A DNA stretch of 64,000 nucleotides from Ailanthus altissimus. Its lineage: Eukaryota; Streptophyta; Magnoliopsida; Sapindales; Simaroubaceae. Made by a program: the position numbers and the translations under genes. This document shows positions 47,705 to 59,027 of this stretch, one piece after another (positions within the stretch are counted from its first letter, which is position 1; each line of letters starts with the position of its first letter). Location: the NCBI GenBank assembly GCA_946807835.1, contig OX327699.1, forward strand, positions 3,527,001 through 3,591,000. The letters run 5' to 3'. Under the pieces are notes generated by a model that was not told where the DNA came from, did not search any database, and saw nothing but the letters and a program-made list of their open reading frames with translations.

Positions 47705-50433
47705 TGTAAAACCCAATCCCTATTAGTAGTAATTGTGCATACATTTCGGTATAGAGTAATAAAGACATCGTAGGATTACCCGATTCTAACCCTATTAGAA
47801 ATATTTTTTATGGTGTGCGTGGGAGATATTAGACCTAATTTGGTAATTTCACACTCGGCCGGAGCATCGGACGACCCTAGAATATTTTCGGAATTTTTCT
47901 CTATTGGCTTGGGAAAGAAAATTTTAATTTACTACATGAATTTCCATTTAAGGGTTATGTATGGAACAAGCCTCTGTTGAGAAACACAATCCATATATTA
48001 GAGAATGGGCCAATTAGAGATAATTTCATGGATTGCCAAGTTGGGAATTCTAGTTAGTTCTTTTGACTATTCTAACTAGATAGTTACAAAGGAGCCAATT
48101 ACATACTTAGTTTCCAACCAATGGTAAATTAGAAATTTAGAGTAAGTTGAGGGGTAAATTGGTCAATTGAGGGAGCACTATATATAGTAGAAATGTGTAG
48201 AAATTTCAAGAGATTAAAGCATAACACTTAGAGCAAAAGAGAAGCAAAATTCGTGCAAGAGAAGAGCGGTGCTACTACAGTGAAATTTCAATTTTTTTTT
48301 CACGCTAAATAAAGCTATAATAAGGTCAAGTATAAGTTTCTAAGCTCAATTAAAGCCTCCATTAGTAAAAATCCAAGAAAAAAAGGTAAGAAAAGCATTG
48401 TTTTGTAAGGTTGATATGTGAACTTTCAAGATTGCTTCAATTAATGTTCTTGTGTGTATTCTTGGTTTAGATTGAGTTGAATTCTAGTGTGGAGCTTGAA
48501 GGAGTCATCAAATTGAAGAAATTGGCAAGGTAAGAATTAGGGTTTTGGGTAATTTTGATGTAGAGACTCCAATTGGTTGTAATTAGGGCATTAGAATGAA
48601 GTTGGCTTGATTTTGATGCAATTGAAATAAGAAATTAAGAAAAGAAATGTGTTGGAACATAGGGTGAAATTCTGCCACTTTAGGGAAGTTAGGGTTGAGT
48701 GGTTGTGTATAAATGGTGCCTTAGTATATTGAATGTATATGGTTGATGGAAAAATAAAAAAAGAAGAAAAAGGGACACAATTTTCTATTTTGGTAAGGTG
48801 AAGGGCAATTATTTCCAACCAAAGTTATAGGGTGTTAAAAACTTTTCAGGGCGTCAAATGGTGAGTTAGATTAGATTAAATAACTACGTAAATGAAAATT
48901 AAAAAGTAATATCCCTCTGGGTTTGTATGCCGATTAGGGCGTTTAATAGTTAAATGAGATTATAGTGTTTGAATTAGTTCTAAATGTCATTTATGGCGTG
49001 TAGGTGAAGAAAACCGAGACTAGTAACGGGAGCAGAAATCCATAGTGAATTTGAGCTTAGAGCGATTGTGAGTGAAAATCTATCAATTTGTTTATCTTTC
49101 GTTTATTATGTTTTCACAGAATGAAATTGCATGATTTATGTGCTTTTAATGCATAAACATGATTTATGATTTTGATATATATCCATAAATATGCTTTTAC
49201 ATGTTCGGTTTAAAAAATAGCTTTAAAACTACTGCATTAGTTTCAAAAGGCCATTGGTAACCTCAGATTACAGTGGTGGTGATAGTTTATGACCCGGTCA
49301 GTATATCCTATGCACATGGGCAAGTTTTGGGGGGGGTGTGTAACTAACTCCGCAAAGTCGGATTATCGAGTCATGTGAGTCGCTCTATGTGTATGGGGTA
49401 TTGTCTCGCTATATATAGGTGATGTACAATTCCACTACATAACTAGTGAGATGTCTTGAGATGTTACTATGGGTGCTGCTAGTTGAGGCGTCTCGTGAGC
49501 TACTCAAGTGTACAGCGCTAGTTGAGTTGCTGCGTAAGTATAGAGCTTTAGGGTTACCATTGGTACAGTTTAAAAAAAAAATGGCCGAGTGAGGCCTTTA
49601 ATAGTTTTCGATCTACCGATTGCATATTATGCGTTTATATGCACATGCTAGTTATTATGTTGTACAGATTTTGGATATTGTTTTTTGAAGATGTAAATAG
49701 AATCCGCTCGGCAAGATTTCATCAGCATATGATGGTAGAAACCATTTTACAGCTTTATACAAGTTTTAGATCATGATTTATGCATGTCGTTTAGAATTAT
49801 TATCTATATAGTATTTTATTTTATTTGAAATCTTAAATGCACCCACTGAGCTCCTTTAGCTCACTCGTTTTGTGTTTTATATTTTTTAAACCCCCTTCCT
49901 AGGTACAGGTCTCGAAACTCAAGCTGCTGATTCTCCTATAACTAATTAGAGGGTCAACTCTGAAGATCATTTTTGTAAATGTAAATATGCTAAATAGTAC
50001 CATTTTTGCTTTTTGCATAGTAGTTATAGGCATATATATTTATCTGTATGTTTTGAACCAACAAGAAGAGTTTCGATATTATGATGATCGTTTTTACATT
50101 TTTATGAGTGTGCTTGTTTTGTGATTTAAATGAAATTATTGAGTTTAGTTGGATTGATTTTGAAAAGGACCGGAGGTTCTATTTAGTAGTATTAAGAAGT
50201 GTCTGAATAAAAGTGAAATTTCTTTGCAAGTTTTATATTGGATTTTTAAAGAAAAATAGGAAAAACTCTAGCATTTTTTTTTTAATTTAAGAAGTCATTT
50301 CCATGTATATTCCAAGGTTTTCTTAGTAATAGCAAGAACTAAGTTACCCAGTTACATTCTGAGAAACTTTCATTGGGGTGCCCGGCAGGGCTGCTGGAAT
50401 TTATAGTAGAGGGTTGCCGGGCGGGTCCTGTGA
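47705..50433 (+). repeat. 5' LTR of element H
   Basis: 2729 bp, start TGTAAAACCC, end CCTGTGA (the terminal CA is changed to GA). TATA run at about 48180-48187; paired stem near 49300 with 49390. Confidence 0.92.
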
Positions 50434-50436
50434 GAC

Positions 50437-50448
50437 TGGTATCAGAGC
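50437..50448 (+). other. Primer-binding site of element H
   Basis: TGGTATCAGAGC, an exact match to the plant initiator-Met tRNA complement. Confidence 0.9.
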
Positions 50449-50584
50449 CCGATTTTTGAAGTTTTTAGTTAAAAATTTTATTTATAGAATGAGATTCTTG
50501 AAACTCCATGCATATTTTTCTAACTTTATAAAATTGAATTCTATACATATGATAATGATTTGCATCACTAAATTCATAGAAATT

Positions 50585-51362
50585 ATGCATCATCATGGGG
50601 GCCCACGTACTAGGAGAGCAGCTGCAAAGGCTCTTGCATCTGAAAAGGAGGAGGGGAATGCGTCGGTAAATGTTCTTATGCCTCAGACCCTTCCTGAATC
50701 ATCTCAACCTACTGAGTTAGAGGGTGGAAACATAAATATAGCTTAGATGGCCCAAATACTAACAACAGTAATCCAGCAGCCGAGAGATACAAGAGTATCC
50801 ATTGAGTTCGCCAAGAAATTAGGCGCTAAGCCGTATGATGATACTGAAGACCCTAAGAGAGCCCTATCCTAGTTAGAGAACAATGAAGAAATTGTTCAAG
50901 TTATGGGATGTACTGAAGAACAGATGGTGGTATACTCCGTATTTCTATTGAAAGAATGAGCAAAAGATTGGTGGAAGGCCTTGCCGATGGGGTGTCTTGG
51001 GGGCTCTTCAAAGATGAATTTCTAAACAAGTTATACCCCAAAAGTTATAAAGATGGGAAGATAGAAGAGTTCTTTAAGCTCGAACAAGGTTCTCTCTCGG
51101 TGGCAGAGTATGAGAAGAAATTTTCAGAGCTCCTCCATGCTGTCCCATTTATAGCTGATAATGAAAAGCAGAAGGCTAATCGGTTCACAGTGGGTCTCAA
51201 TCCTCGGATCAGGGTATACGTGGTATCGGCAGCCACATACTCAATATGGAGCATTGGTGGAAGCTGCAACTTGAGTTGAAAGAAGCATGGCGGCCATCCC
51301 TAAACTGAAACAGTAAGGCCAGAAAAGAGGTTGGTCAGGTGGTTCTCGAGGAAAACCTAGTA
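50585..51362 (+). pseudogene. Partial gag of element H
   Basis: Starts at 50585 (MHHHGGPRTRRAA). Stops: TAG at about 50744 (CAG in D), a TAG near 50870 where D has TGG, and a TGA near 50957. A 13-base deletion relative to D follows the DWWKA block (near 50981) and shifts the frame. From 50956 the capsid blocks resume to about 51260. Sequence is joined near 51355-51362 to the region upstream of integrase, so zinc knuckles, protease, RT and RNase H are all absent. Confidence 0.88.
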
Positions 51363-51821
51363 AAATCGAGTCCAGGCAGCGGAAGGATCTTTCAGTGCCC
51401 GACGATGGTGTAGTGACCTTGGGTCGGAGATTATGTGTTCCGGATATAAATGAGTTAAGAAGAGAGATTATGGAAGAAGCTCATTCTTTTGCATATGCTA
51501 TGCATCTAGGGAGCACAAAGATGTACAGTATTCTAAAAGAGCACTATTGGTGGAAGGGCATGAAGAAAGATATAGCTGAATTTGTCTCAAGCTGCCTAAC
51601 TTGCTAGCAAGTAAAAGCTGAGCATCATAAACCTGTAAGGCTCTTACAACCCCTTCCGATTTTGAAGTGTTAATAGGAGAGAATAACGACGGCCTTCATG
51701 GTAGGACTTCCGTAAAGCCAAAGACATAATGATGCAATATGGGTAATTGTTGATAGACTGACGAAATCTGCCCATTTCTTACCCATTAGAAGCAATTATT
51801 CTTTAGATAAATTGGCCCAGT
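51363..51821 (+). pseudogene. Integrase fragment of element H
   Basis: Begins in the linker before integrase (LGRRLCVPDINELRREIMEEAH). It keeps the zinc-binding region (HLGSTKMY, LKEHYWWKGMKKDIAEF, CLTC near 51600) and the first part of the core up to IVDRLTKSAHFLPIRSNY. It stops at about 51821, before the second and third catalytic acidic residues. Confidence 0.88.
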
Positions 51822-52208
51822 TAGGGATTGAGTGGTGTTTTGATTGAGTTGTTGTGTGTAAATGGTGCATATGGTAAATTGAATGTATATGGTTGGTGGA
51901 AAAACCAAAAATGAAGTAAATGGGACATAATTGTCCACTTTGGAAAGGTGAAAGGCAATTATGTCCAACCAAGTTATAAGGTGTTCAATAATTTTCACGG
52001 CGCCGGATGGTGAATTAGATTAGATTAAATGACTCTGTAAATAAAAAACAGGAAGTAGTATGCATTCGGGCTTTGTATGCCGATTAGGGCGTTTAGTAGT
52101 TAAATGAGATTCTAGCATTCGATTTAATTCTAAATATCATTTGTGGCGCATAGGTGAAGATAACTGAGAGCGGTAACGGGAGCAGAAAATGAGAGCGAAA
52201 TTGAGCAC
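51822..52208 (+). repeat. LTR fragment of element H
   Basis: Matches the middle of the D-type LTR (compare 45780-46162 in LTR G). Joined on the left to integrase through a shared AGTT, broken on the right by element E. Confidence 0.88.
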
Positions 52209-53771
52209 TGATGAACACATGAAAATGCATATTTGTTAAGAGATTCAGTCGCCATTTAATGTCACTAATTTTAGTATTTTCTGTATTTTTAGTTTGAAAT
52301 AAAGTGTTCTCCTTAAATTATGATTAATAAATGTTATGTGGACAGGTTTAGGTAAAATAGACATAACTCTCAATGTAGAAATTGAAATGAAGAAATTCTT
52401 GAACCCGGTATAACATGACTCAATCTTACACAATTGTGAAGAATAGTGGAAAAGCCAAATCCAACATGTTATGGGCCAAATATTGAAATACAACAGAATC
52501 AGGCTACAACTCCTGCCCAGCCTGACCCAACTCACTTATTTGGATCGTATCTCACAACATACTTACTCAATTGGTATAATTCGTGAAGTTGTGAATGCTG
52601 ACTTAACTATCAATAACTCTTATGTTGATGGTAAAGTCCAAATCAACCGTTATCATGGACCAAATCGCATTACAAGTGGATAAAATGGTTGTTGGCCGAA
52701 TTCTGATGTATCTTTGGAATTTTGCTCATATCTCATTGGATACTCATCCAATTTGCATGAAATTGGTGCCTATGGAAAGAAGAGTCAAAATGATACAACT
52801 TTCATGTTGGCTACAGAAGCTAAATCGGTCATTTACATTATCAAAAATGTGCTGCAAATGGATAAATGAGTTATTGGCTTAAAATTATTGAAGATTGATG
52901 TCATCCATGACATATGTCCATTCATTGCCTATATAAGGAGACTCTTAGGACGTTTTTAATATTAGATAATTCTCTCTTCTTTTCTTCTCATTAACATGTA
53001 TTGTAATTTAGGCTAGAGTTCTTGGCAAGGCTAAGAGATGAACTTTTATGTGTAGTAAATCTACTTCTATGCTTTGATTCGTTGCAAAGAGCTACAAATG
53101 TTTTTAAGTTTGATTTTGATTAAACTCTTATCTATTCTATTTTCTATAATCCAGAGATTATAATTCTCATGTCTCAAAAAAGTTCAGTCATGCTTTTCTT
53201 ATGTGATTCTTGGTGAACTATAATTGTTACTGGTGACATTGTTTTATATGTTAATCTTTTACTGCAGTATTGTTAAATTGATATATTGTCGATCTTGGAT
53301 AACATATAAGGGCAATAAATGTTTAATATTCAAGTTGATCTTTTATTGCAATATTGTCAAAGTGATATATTATCGATCTTAGATAACTTGTATAAATGAA
53401 CATGATGTATGTTAATGCTTGCAAAGAGTTTAATTACGTTAAATACATGTGTTATCAAATGTGCTATATTTTTCTATCTTCTGATTGATTGTTTGGGATG
53501 TGAAACTTTCAATTGAGTTATAAGCATTGAATCAAAGTGTAGAGTAGATTTATAAAGTATAATTGTGATTCTCGAAGCCTTGTTTGAATTATCATAAGAC
53601 ATTTCCTTCAAATCATAGACAATCCTATCTCATCCACTTAAATCATTTAATTTTATCTTTTACTACTGCTTTAATATTTTACTTCATCAACCTATTTTTC
53701 CAAGAGCTTTCTCGTGGGATCGAAACCTCAATCTATACTGCGATAGCCGTGTTATATTTTGAGCGTAAACA
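52209..53771 (+). repeat. 5' LTR of Athila element E
   Basis: 1563 bp, TGATGAACAC start and GTAAACA end; near-duplicate of the solo LTR at 35893-37456. TATATAAG at 52930-52937. Inserted into the LTR fragment of H; the left flanking 5-mer is AGCAC. Confidence 0.95.
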
Positions 53772-53776
53772 AACTT

Positions 53777-53791
53777 TGGCGCCGTTGCCGG
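53777..53791 (+). other. Primer-binding site of element E (tRNA-Asp type)
   Basis: TGGCGCCGTTGCCGG, five bases after the LTR. It is complementary to the 3' end of plant tRNA-Asp and typical of Athila-group elements. Confidence 0.9.
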
Positions 53792-53949
53792 TGAGGCACA
53801 CTAAGCGAAAGTCGGTTGCAATTCTAAATACTAAAGTGGTAACTTTGTACATTTCTTTTTCTTCTTTGTAAAATATTAGTTTTATTTTCTTGTAATTCAT
53901 CTTATTGTTCATGGTAACTTTAGTTAATTTGTTATATTTTATATTATCT

Positions 53950-54412
53950 TAATGGCTGGTTTTACCGCATAACTTAGTTCATTTTATTTTATTTATTTAT
54001 CGCACTTTATTTTTTATTATTTATTATGGCACTTTATTTTATTGCACTTTTCTTTTTAATGGTCGGTTCTACCGCCTAACTTAATTTATTTGTATTTATT
54101 TATTGCACTTTATTAATTTATTGCACTTTATTTTCTTTAGTTAATGTGTTGTATTTTTTTTTATTTTAATGACCGGTTCTACCGCTTAACTTTTTATTTA
54201 TTTACCTATTGAACTTTTTTTTATTGTACTTTATTTTATTTATTTGTTGTACTTTACATTTTATTTTTTATTTATTACACTTTCTTTTCTTTTATTTACT
54301 TATTCTACTCTTTTATTTATTGTATTTTTTTTTATCGTACTTTACAGTTTATTATCTTTTGTTCATTTATTATATTTATATTTTATGGTTGGTCTTACCG
54401 CCTAACTCATTT
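53950..54412 (+). repeat. Diverged tandem units in the leader of element E
   Basis: A motif of the form ATGGYYGGTYYTACCGC followed by TAACT recurs at about 53952, 54059, 54169 and 54386. The spacings are 107, 110 and 217 bp (about 108, with one unit's motif lost). T-rich DNA with TTTATTGCACTTTATT words fills the units. Confidence 0.75.
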
Positions 54413-54499
54413 TTATTGCTTGTTATGTTTTATTTCACTTTTTAATTTTTTGTGTGCATTTCTTTCATAAAAAAAAAAAGAGAAAAAATATATATATAT

Positions 54500-55864
54500 A
54501 TTTTAGGATGTATGCATCGACTTAGAGACAAACGAAAAAGATTTGTGAGAGAATTAGAACTAGAACCACCCCCACAATTTGTAAGGGAAGAGAATTCACC
54601 TTCTAGTTCATCTTGTAATTCTAACACAATGAGCCAACACGAAGAAAATCCCGTTAGAACTCTAAAAGATTACTTGCATCCTACTCGCATAGCCACACCA
54701 TCATGCATTATATTCCCACCTAACACACCATATTCGGATTTTAAACCTGGAATGATACAACTTCTGCCCACTTTTCATAGCCTAGACAGTGAAAATCCTT
54801 ATGTACATGTTAGGGAATTTGAAGAAGTAATTGCCACCTTCTATAGCCAACCTGAAGCCATAAACATTGTTAGGCTTAAATTTTTCCCTTTCTCTTTGAA
54901 AGATAAAGCAAAGAGTTGGCTATACTCTTTGAGGCTGAGATCTATAGGAACTTGGGCAGAAATGACCCAAGCATTTTTCAATAAATACTTCCCACAACAC
55001 AAAACTAATGGACTGAAAAGAAAAATTTCTTCCTTCTCTCAAAAAGACAGTGAAACCTTATATCAAGCATAGGAAAGGTTTAAAGAACTGCTAAATTTGT
55101 ACTCTCACTATGGGTACAAAAATTGGTGCTTGGTTAGTTATTTCTATAAGGGACTCACAATTAAAGAGCACCATTTTGTTAAGATAAAGTGTAATGGGGA
55201 GTTTCTTCACAAAGATCCTGAGGAAGTCATAGAATTCCTTAATGACTTAGCCGAAAAAGCCCATACATGGACTGGACCTAGCATTACTGAAAGCACAAAT
55301 AGGTCATGACCCAATGGAGTTTTCCATCTTAGGGAAGAGGATAATCTCAAAGCCCAATTAAAGGTCTTAACTAGGGAGTTAGAGGCCTTGAAAACCAAAG
55401 ATAGAAGGGTCACCCACACGGTTGCTAGAGTTGAGTCACACGATGTCTGTTTTGTCTGTAGAGGAGCGAAACACTTAGCTCAGGATTGCCCCACTTATAG
55501 TGAGATGAGAGGGATATATGAGGAACAATGTAATGCCCTAGGGATTTACAAGAAGCCTTATTCACCCTACTCTGAAACATATAATCCTAGCTGGAGAAAC
55601 CACCCAAATTTCAGTTGGAAATCTGACCAACAAGCCAACAACCAGTGGAAACAAGAACAACAAGCACCCAAGTCTTATGTTGCACCTCAATATAATGCAC
55701 GACCAACTAGGAGTTCTTTAGAGGATACATTACAAGCATTTATGGAGGCACAAAGTAAGACTAATCAAAAATTTGAAATAATTCTTGCACAGATGGTAGA
55801 CGAAAACAAAGAAATCAAGAGTTAAATCACAAAGTTGACTAATGCCTTAACTGTACAAGAGTGA
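54500..55864 (+). pseudogene. gag of Athila element E
   Basis: Capsid-type gag with the RVKFFPFSL-like segment (read here as LKFFPFSLKDKAKSWLYSL, about 54880-54945) and the FFNKYFPQHKT block. A single zinc knuckle, CFVCRGAKHLAQDC, is at about 55450-55490. A likely start is 54631 (MSQHEENPVRTL); an upstream in-frame ATG at 54511 is also possible. In-frame stops: TAG 55070 (TGG in relatives), TGA 55307, TAA 55823, TGA 55862. The same frame continues into pol. Confidence 0.88.
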
Positions 55865-58723
55865 GGTAAGTTTCCATCTCAACGTCAATCCAATCCGAAA
55901 GGACAATTCATGGCACAAGCTTCTACTTCTGATGTTAAAAATCTCAAAGAAGTCAATGCCATTACTACTCGAAGTGGTAAGATTGTAAGTGAGCCTACTT
56001 TTGAAATTAACACATCTATGAATAGCAAAGACGCCTCCCTTGAAAAAGAGGCCACAGTAGAAAAAGAGCCTGAAAATAAGTTTTCAATCACAGTGCCTTT
56101 TCATCAAGCTCTTCGATCGGTTGGGAAAAATTCAGAAATTCAAGGTGAGATTTTAGAACATTTGAAACAAGTTAAGTTTAATCTTCCCTTGTTGCATTTG
56201 ATTAAGCAGGTTCCAACTTATGCCAAAGTCATTAAGGATTTATGCACTATCAAAAGAAAACACCATGTGAAGAAAACTGCATTTTTGACAGAACAGGTAA
56301 GTGCAGTGATTGAACAAAAGACACCACCCAAGTATAAAGACCTAGGATGTCCCACAATCTCCTGCCAAATTGGGACATACGAGTTTGGTCAAGCTTTATT
56401 GGACTTAGGAGCAAGTGTAAATTTAATGCCTTATTCCATTTACTTGCAATTGGGACTTGGTGAGATTAAACCAACATCTGTAGTCCTACAATTAGTTGAT
56501 CGATCAATCAAGAAACCACGGGGAATAGTAGAAGATGTTTTGTTGCAAATTGATAAATTTTACTACCCTGTTGATTTTTTTGTTTTACATACTCATTCTA
56601 TTGTTAACATGGAGTCAAAAATCCCTCTTATTTTGGAGAGACCTTTTCTAGCTACTGCTAACGCTCTTATTAATTGCAGAAATGGTCTAATGAAATTATC
56701 TTTTAGGAATATGACTCTTGAGGTGAACAATTTTAATATTAGCAAACAACCACAAGAAGAAGACGAGTGCTATCATTCATATATGATAGACATACTTGTA
56801 GCAGAGGAAGCTTATAAAAATCATGGCTCTGACTCTTTGAAAAACCTTCTCAATTTTGATTTTGAAGAATTATATTATCCTGATGTAACAACTGATGTGT
56901 TTAGTATTTTTGACTCACAGGATAAAGAGACTCGATTTTGGCAGCCACACTTTGAAGAGTTGCCACGAGAGAGGGAGAGACAAAAACCATCAAACCTCGA
57001 GACAACACAAGTTGAGCTTTCTCCACTGCCCAAAGGTTTGAAACACACATTCTTGGGACCAGGTGATACCTTTCCTATCATCATTTCTTCTGAACTTAGT
57101 GCTGAACAAGAGGAAAAATTGATAAAATTGTTAAAAGAACATAAGTCTGCACTAGGTTGGACCATAGCCGATATTAAAGGTATTTCTCCATTGATATGCT
57201 CCCATAGAATTCATTTAGAAGAAGGCGCCCAACCTTGTAGGGACCCACAAAGAAGACTTAACCCAACAATGAAAGAAGTAGTAAAGAAAGAGGTCTTGAA
57301 ACTATTAGATGCGGGTATAATCTACCCAATTTCTGATAGTCATTGGGTAAGTCCAACTCAAGTAGTTCCTAAGAAATCTGGGGTTACTGTTGTTGAAAAT
57401 GAGAATGGGATACCTGTTCTAACTAAGGTAGTAAGTGGTTGGAGAATGTGAATTGATTATAGAAAGTTAAACATAGCCACTAGGAAAGACTATTTTCCAT
57501 TGCCTTTTATCGACCAAATTTTAGAACGTGTAGCTGGACATCCTTTTTATTGCTTTCTTGATGGGTATTCAGGATATTACCAGATTGAGATAGCTATAGA
57601 AGATCAAGAAAAAACCACTTTTACATGCCCTTTTGGTACTTATGCTTTTCGTAGAATGCCATTTGTATTATGTAATGTACCAGCTACTTTTCAGCGTTGT
57701 ATGTTGAATATTTTCTTTGATATGGTTGAAAAATGCATGGAAGTCTTTATGGATGATTTGACTATTTTTGATAATTCTTTTGATCTATGCTTACTTAACT
57801 TGAAATCTGTTTTGAGTAGGTGTGAAGAAAAAGGACTTGTGCTAAATTGAGAGAAATGTCATTTCATGGTATCTTCAGGAATCATTTTGGGGCACATTGT
57901 ATCTGAAAGAGGGATAGAGGTTGACAAGGAAAAAATTGAATTAATCTCTAAATTACTTACACCTAAAACGGTAAAAGATGTCTGATCCTTTCTTGGACAC
58001 GCTGGCTTTTACAGAAGGTTTATACAAAAATTTTCTACCATATCTAGACCACTGTGTAACCTTTTGCTAAAAGATGTAGAATTTACATGGACACAAGAGT
58101 GTGAGGAGGCATTCCGAACACTCATTGCCAAACTCACCACCGCTCCTATCATGCAATCACTGGATTGGAACCTCTCATTTGAAATTATGTGTGATGCAAG
58201 TAATTATGCTGTAGGAGCAGTTCTTGGGCAACGTAGGGAGGGAAAACCCTTTGTTGTTTATTATGCTAGTAGGACTTTGAATGATGCTTAAATGAATTAC
58301 ACTACTACTGAAAAAGAACTACTAGCTGTTGTTTTTGCCTTAGATAAATTCCGTTCTTATTTGATTGGTTCGCCTATTGTTATTTTTACTAACCACGCAG
58401 CTCTTAAGTACCTTCTTTCTAAGAAGGATGCTAAAGCTCGTTTAATTAGGTGGATTCTTCTTTTGCAGGAATTTGATCTAACCATCAAAGACAAGAAAGG
58501 TGTTGAAAATGTTGTTGCTGATCATCTATTCCGTCTTGAGTTCACTGACTCCATTAATTTGCCACCCATTCGAGATGATTTTCCTAATGAACATCTTTTT
58601 TCTATAAGCCAAATACCTTGGTATGCACATATCATAAATTATTTGGTTTGTGGTGAACTTCCATCTTATTGGAGTGCACAAGATAAGCGTAAGTTCTTGG
58701 TTGAGGTACGTAATTTTTATTAG
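55865..58723 (+). pseudogene. Protease, RT and RNase H of Athila element E
   Basis: A long open stretch (55910-57451) carries the NAITTRSGK motif, then the protease with LLDLGASVNLMPYS (about 56398-56440). RT follows at about 57160-57900: FIDQILERVAGH, YCFLDGYSGYYQIEIA, TTFTCPFGTYAFRRMPF and the catalytic EVFMDDLTIF (about 57740). RNase H lies at about 58185-58530 ([58 protein letters not shown]). All is in one frame with stops at 57449, 57848, 57983, 58289 and 58721. Substitutions outnumber indels, which is unusual next to the frameshifted Tekay-like elements. Confidence 0.92.
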
Positions 58724-59027
58724 GATGATCCATATCTTTTCAAATACTGTCCTGACCAATCATGAGACGTTGCATTCTTGAAAGTGAAGTTTCTAGTGTC
58801 TTAAATTTTTACCATAGTGCTGCTTGCGGTGGCCATTTTTTTATGAAGAAGACAGCTGTGAAGATTTTACAGTGTGGTCTTTACTGGCCCACTTTGTTCA
58901 AAGACACTAATAATTTTTGTCGTTCCTGTGAAAGATGTCAAAAGTTAGGTGCTTTATCTCAAAGAAATATGATGCCTCTTAACCCTATTCTTGTTATTGA
59001 GATATTTGACTGTTGGGGTAGTGATTT
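58724..59027 (+). pseudogene. Integrase N-terminal fragment of Athila element E
   Basis: After a one-base frameshift near 58755, the zinc-binding region is visible: CHSA-like YHSAACGGHF (about 58810-58840), LQCGLYWPTLFKD and CERCQKLG. It is followed by the start of the core (FDCWGSDFD), where LTR F begins. The catalytic triad is therefore incomplete. Confidence 0.9.

Larger units (their letters stand above)
47705..52208 (+). mobile_element. Element H: Tekay-like element with two large internal deletions
   Basis: 5' LTR 47705-50433, primer-binding site, a partial gag, a short piece of integrase and a 387-bp piece of an LTR, all colinear with D but missing the segments between. It is cut on the right by Athila element E, and the rest of its 3' LTR is not found. 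The junctions show short microhomologies. Confidence 0.9.
52209..59027 (+). mobile_element. Element E: Athila-type Ty3/gypsy retrotransposon, 3' truncated
   Basis: 5' LTR 52209-53771, tRNA-Asp-type primer-binding site, a low-complexity leader, then gag and pol mostly in one frame from about 54500 to 58723, with integrase shifted and broken at 59027 by LTR F. No 3' LTR, env-like region or polypurine tract is seen on the far side. RT and protease motifs (DLGAS, FMDD) together with the primer site point to the Athila clade. Confidence 0.92.

Noticed and set aside
44578..47768. Possible gag or other retroelement remnant split by LTR G
   Set aside because: Joining 44578-44785 with 47559-47704 gives only weak gag-like words; not enough to call.
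50378..50584. Upstream extension of the gag of element H to 50378
   Set aside because: It would start inside the LTR and run through the primer-binding site; the family start is at 50585.
54209..54445. Phe/Leu-rich membrane-like 78-residue frame
   Set aside because: Reading of the T-rich Athila leader; composition alone explains it.
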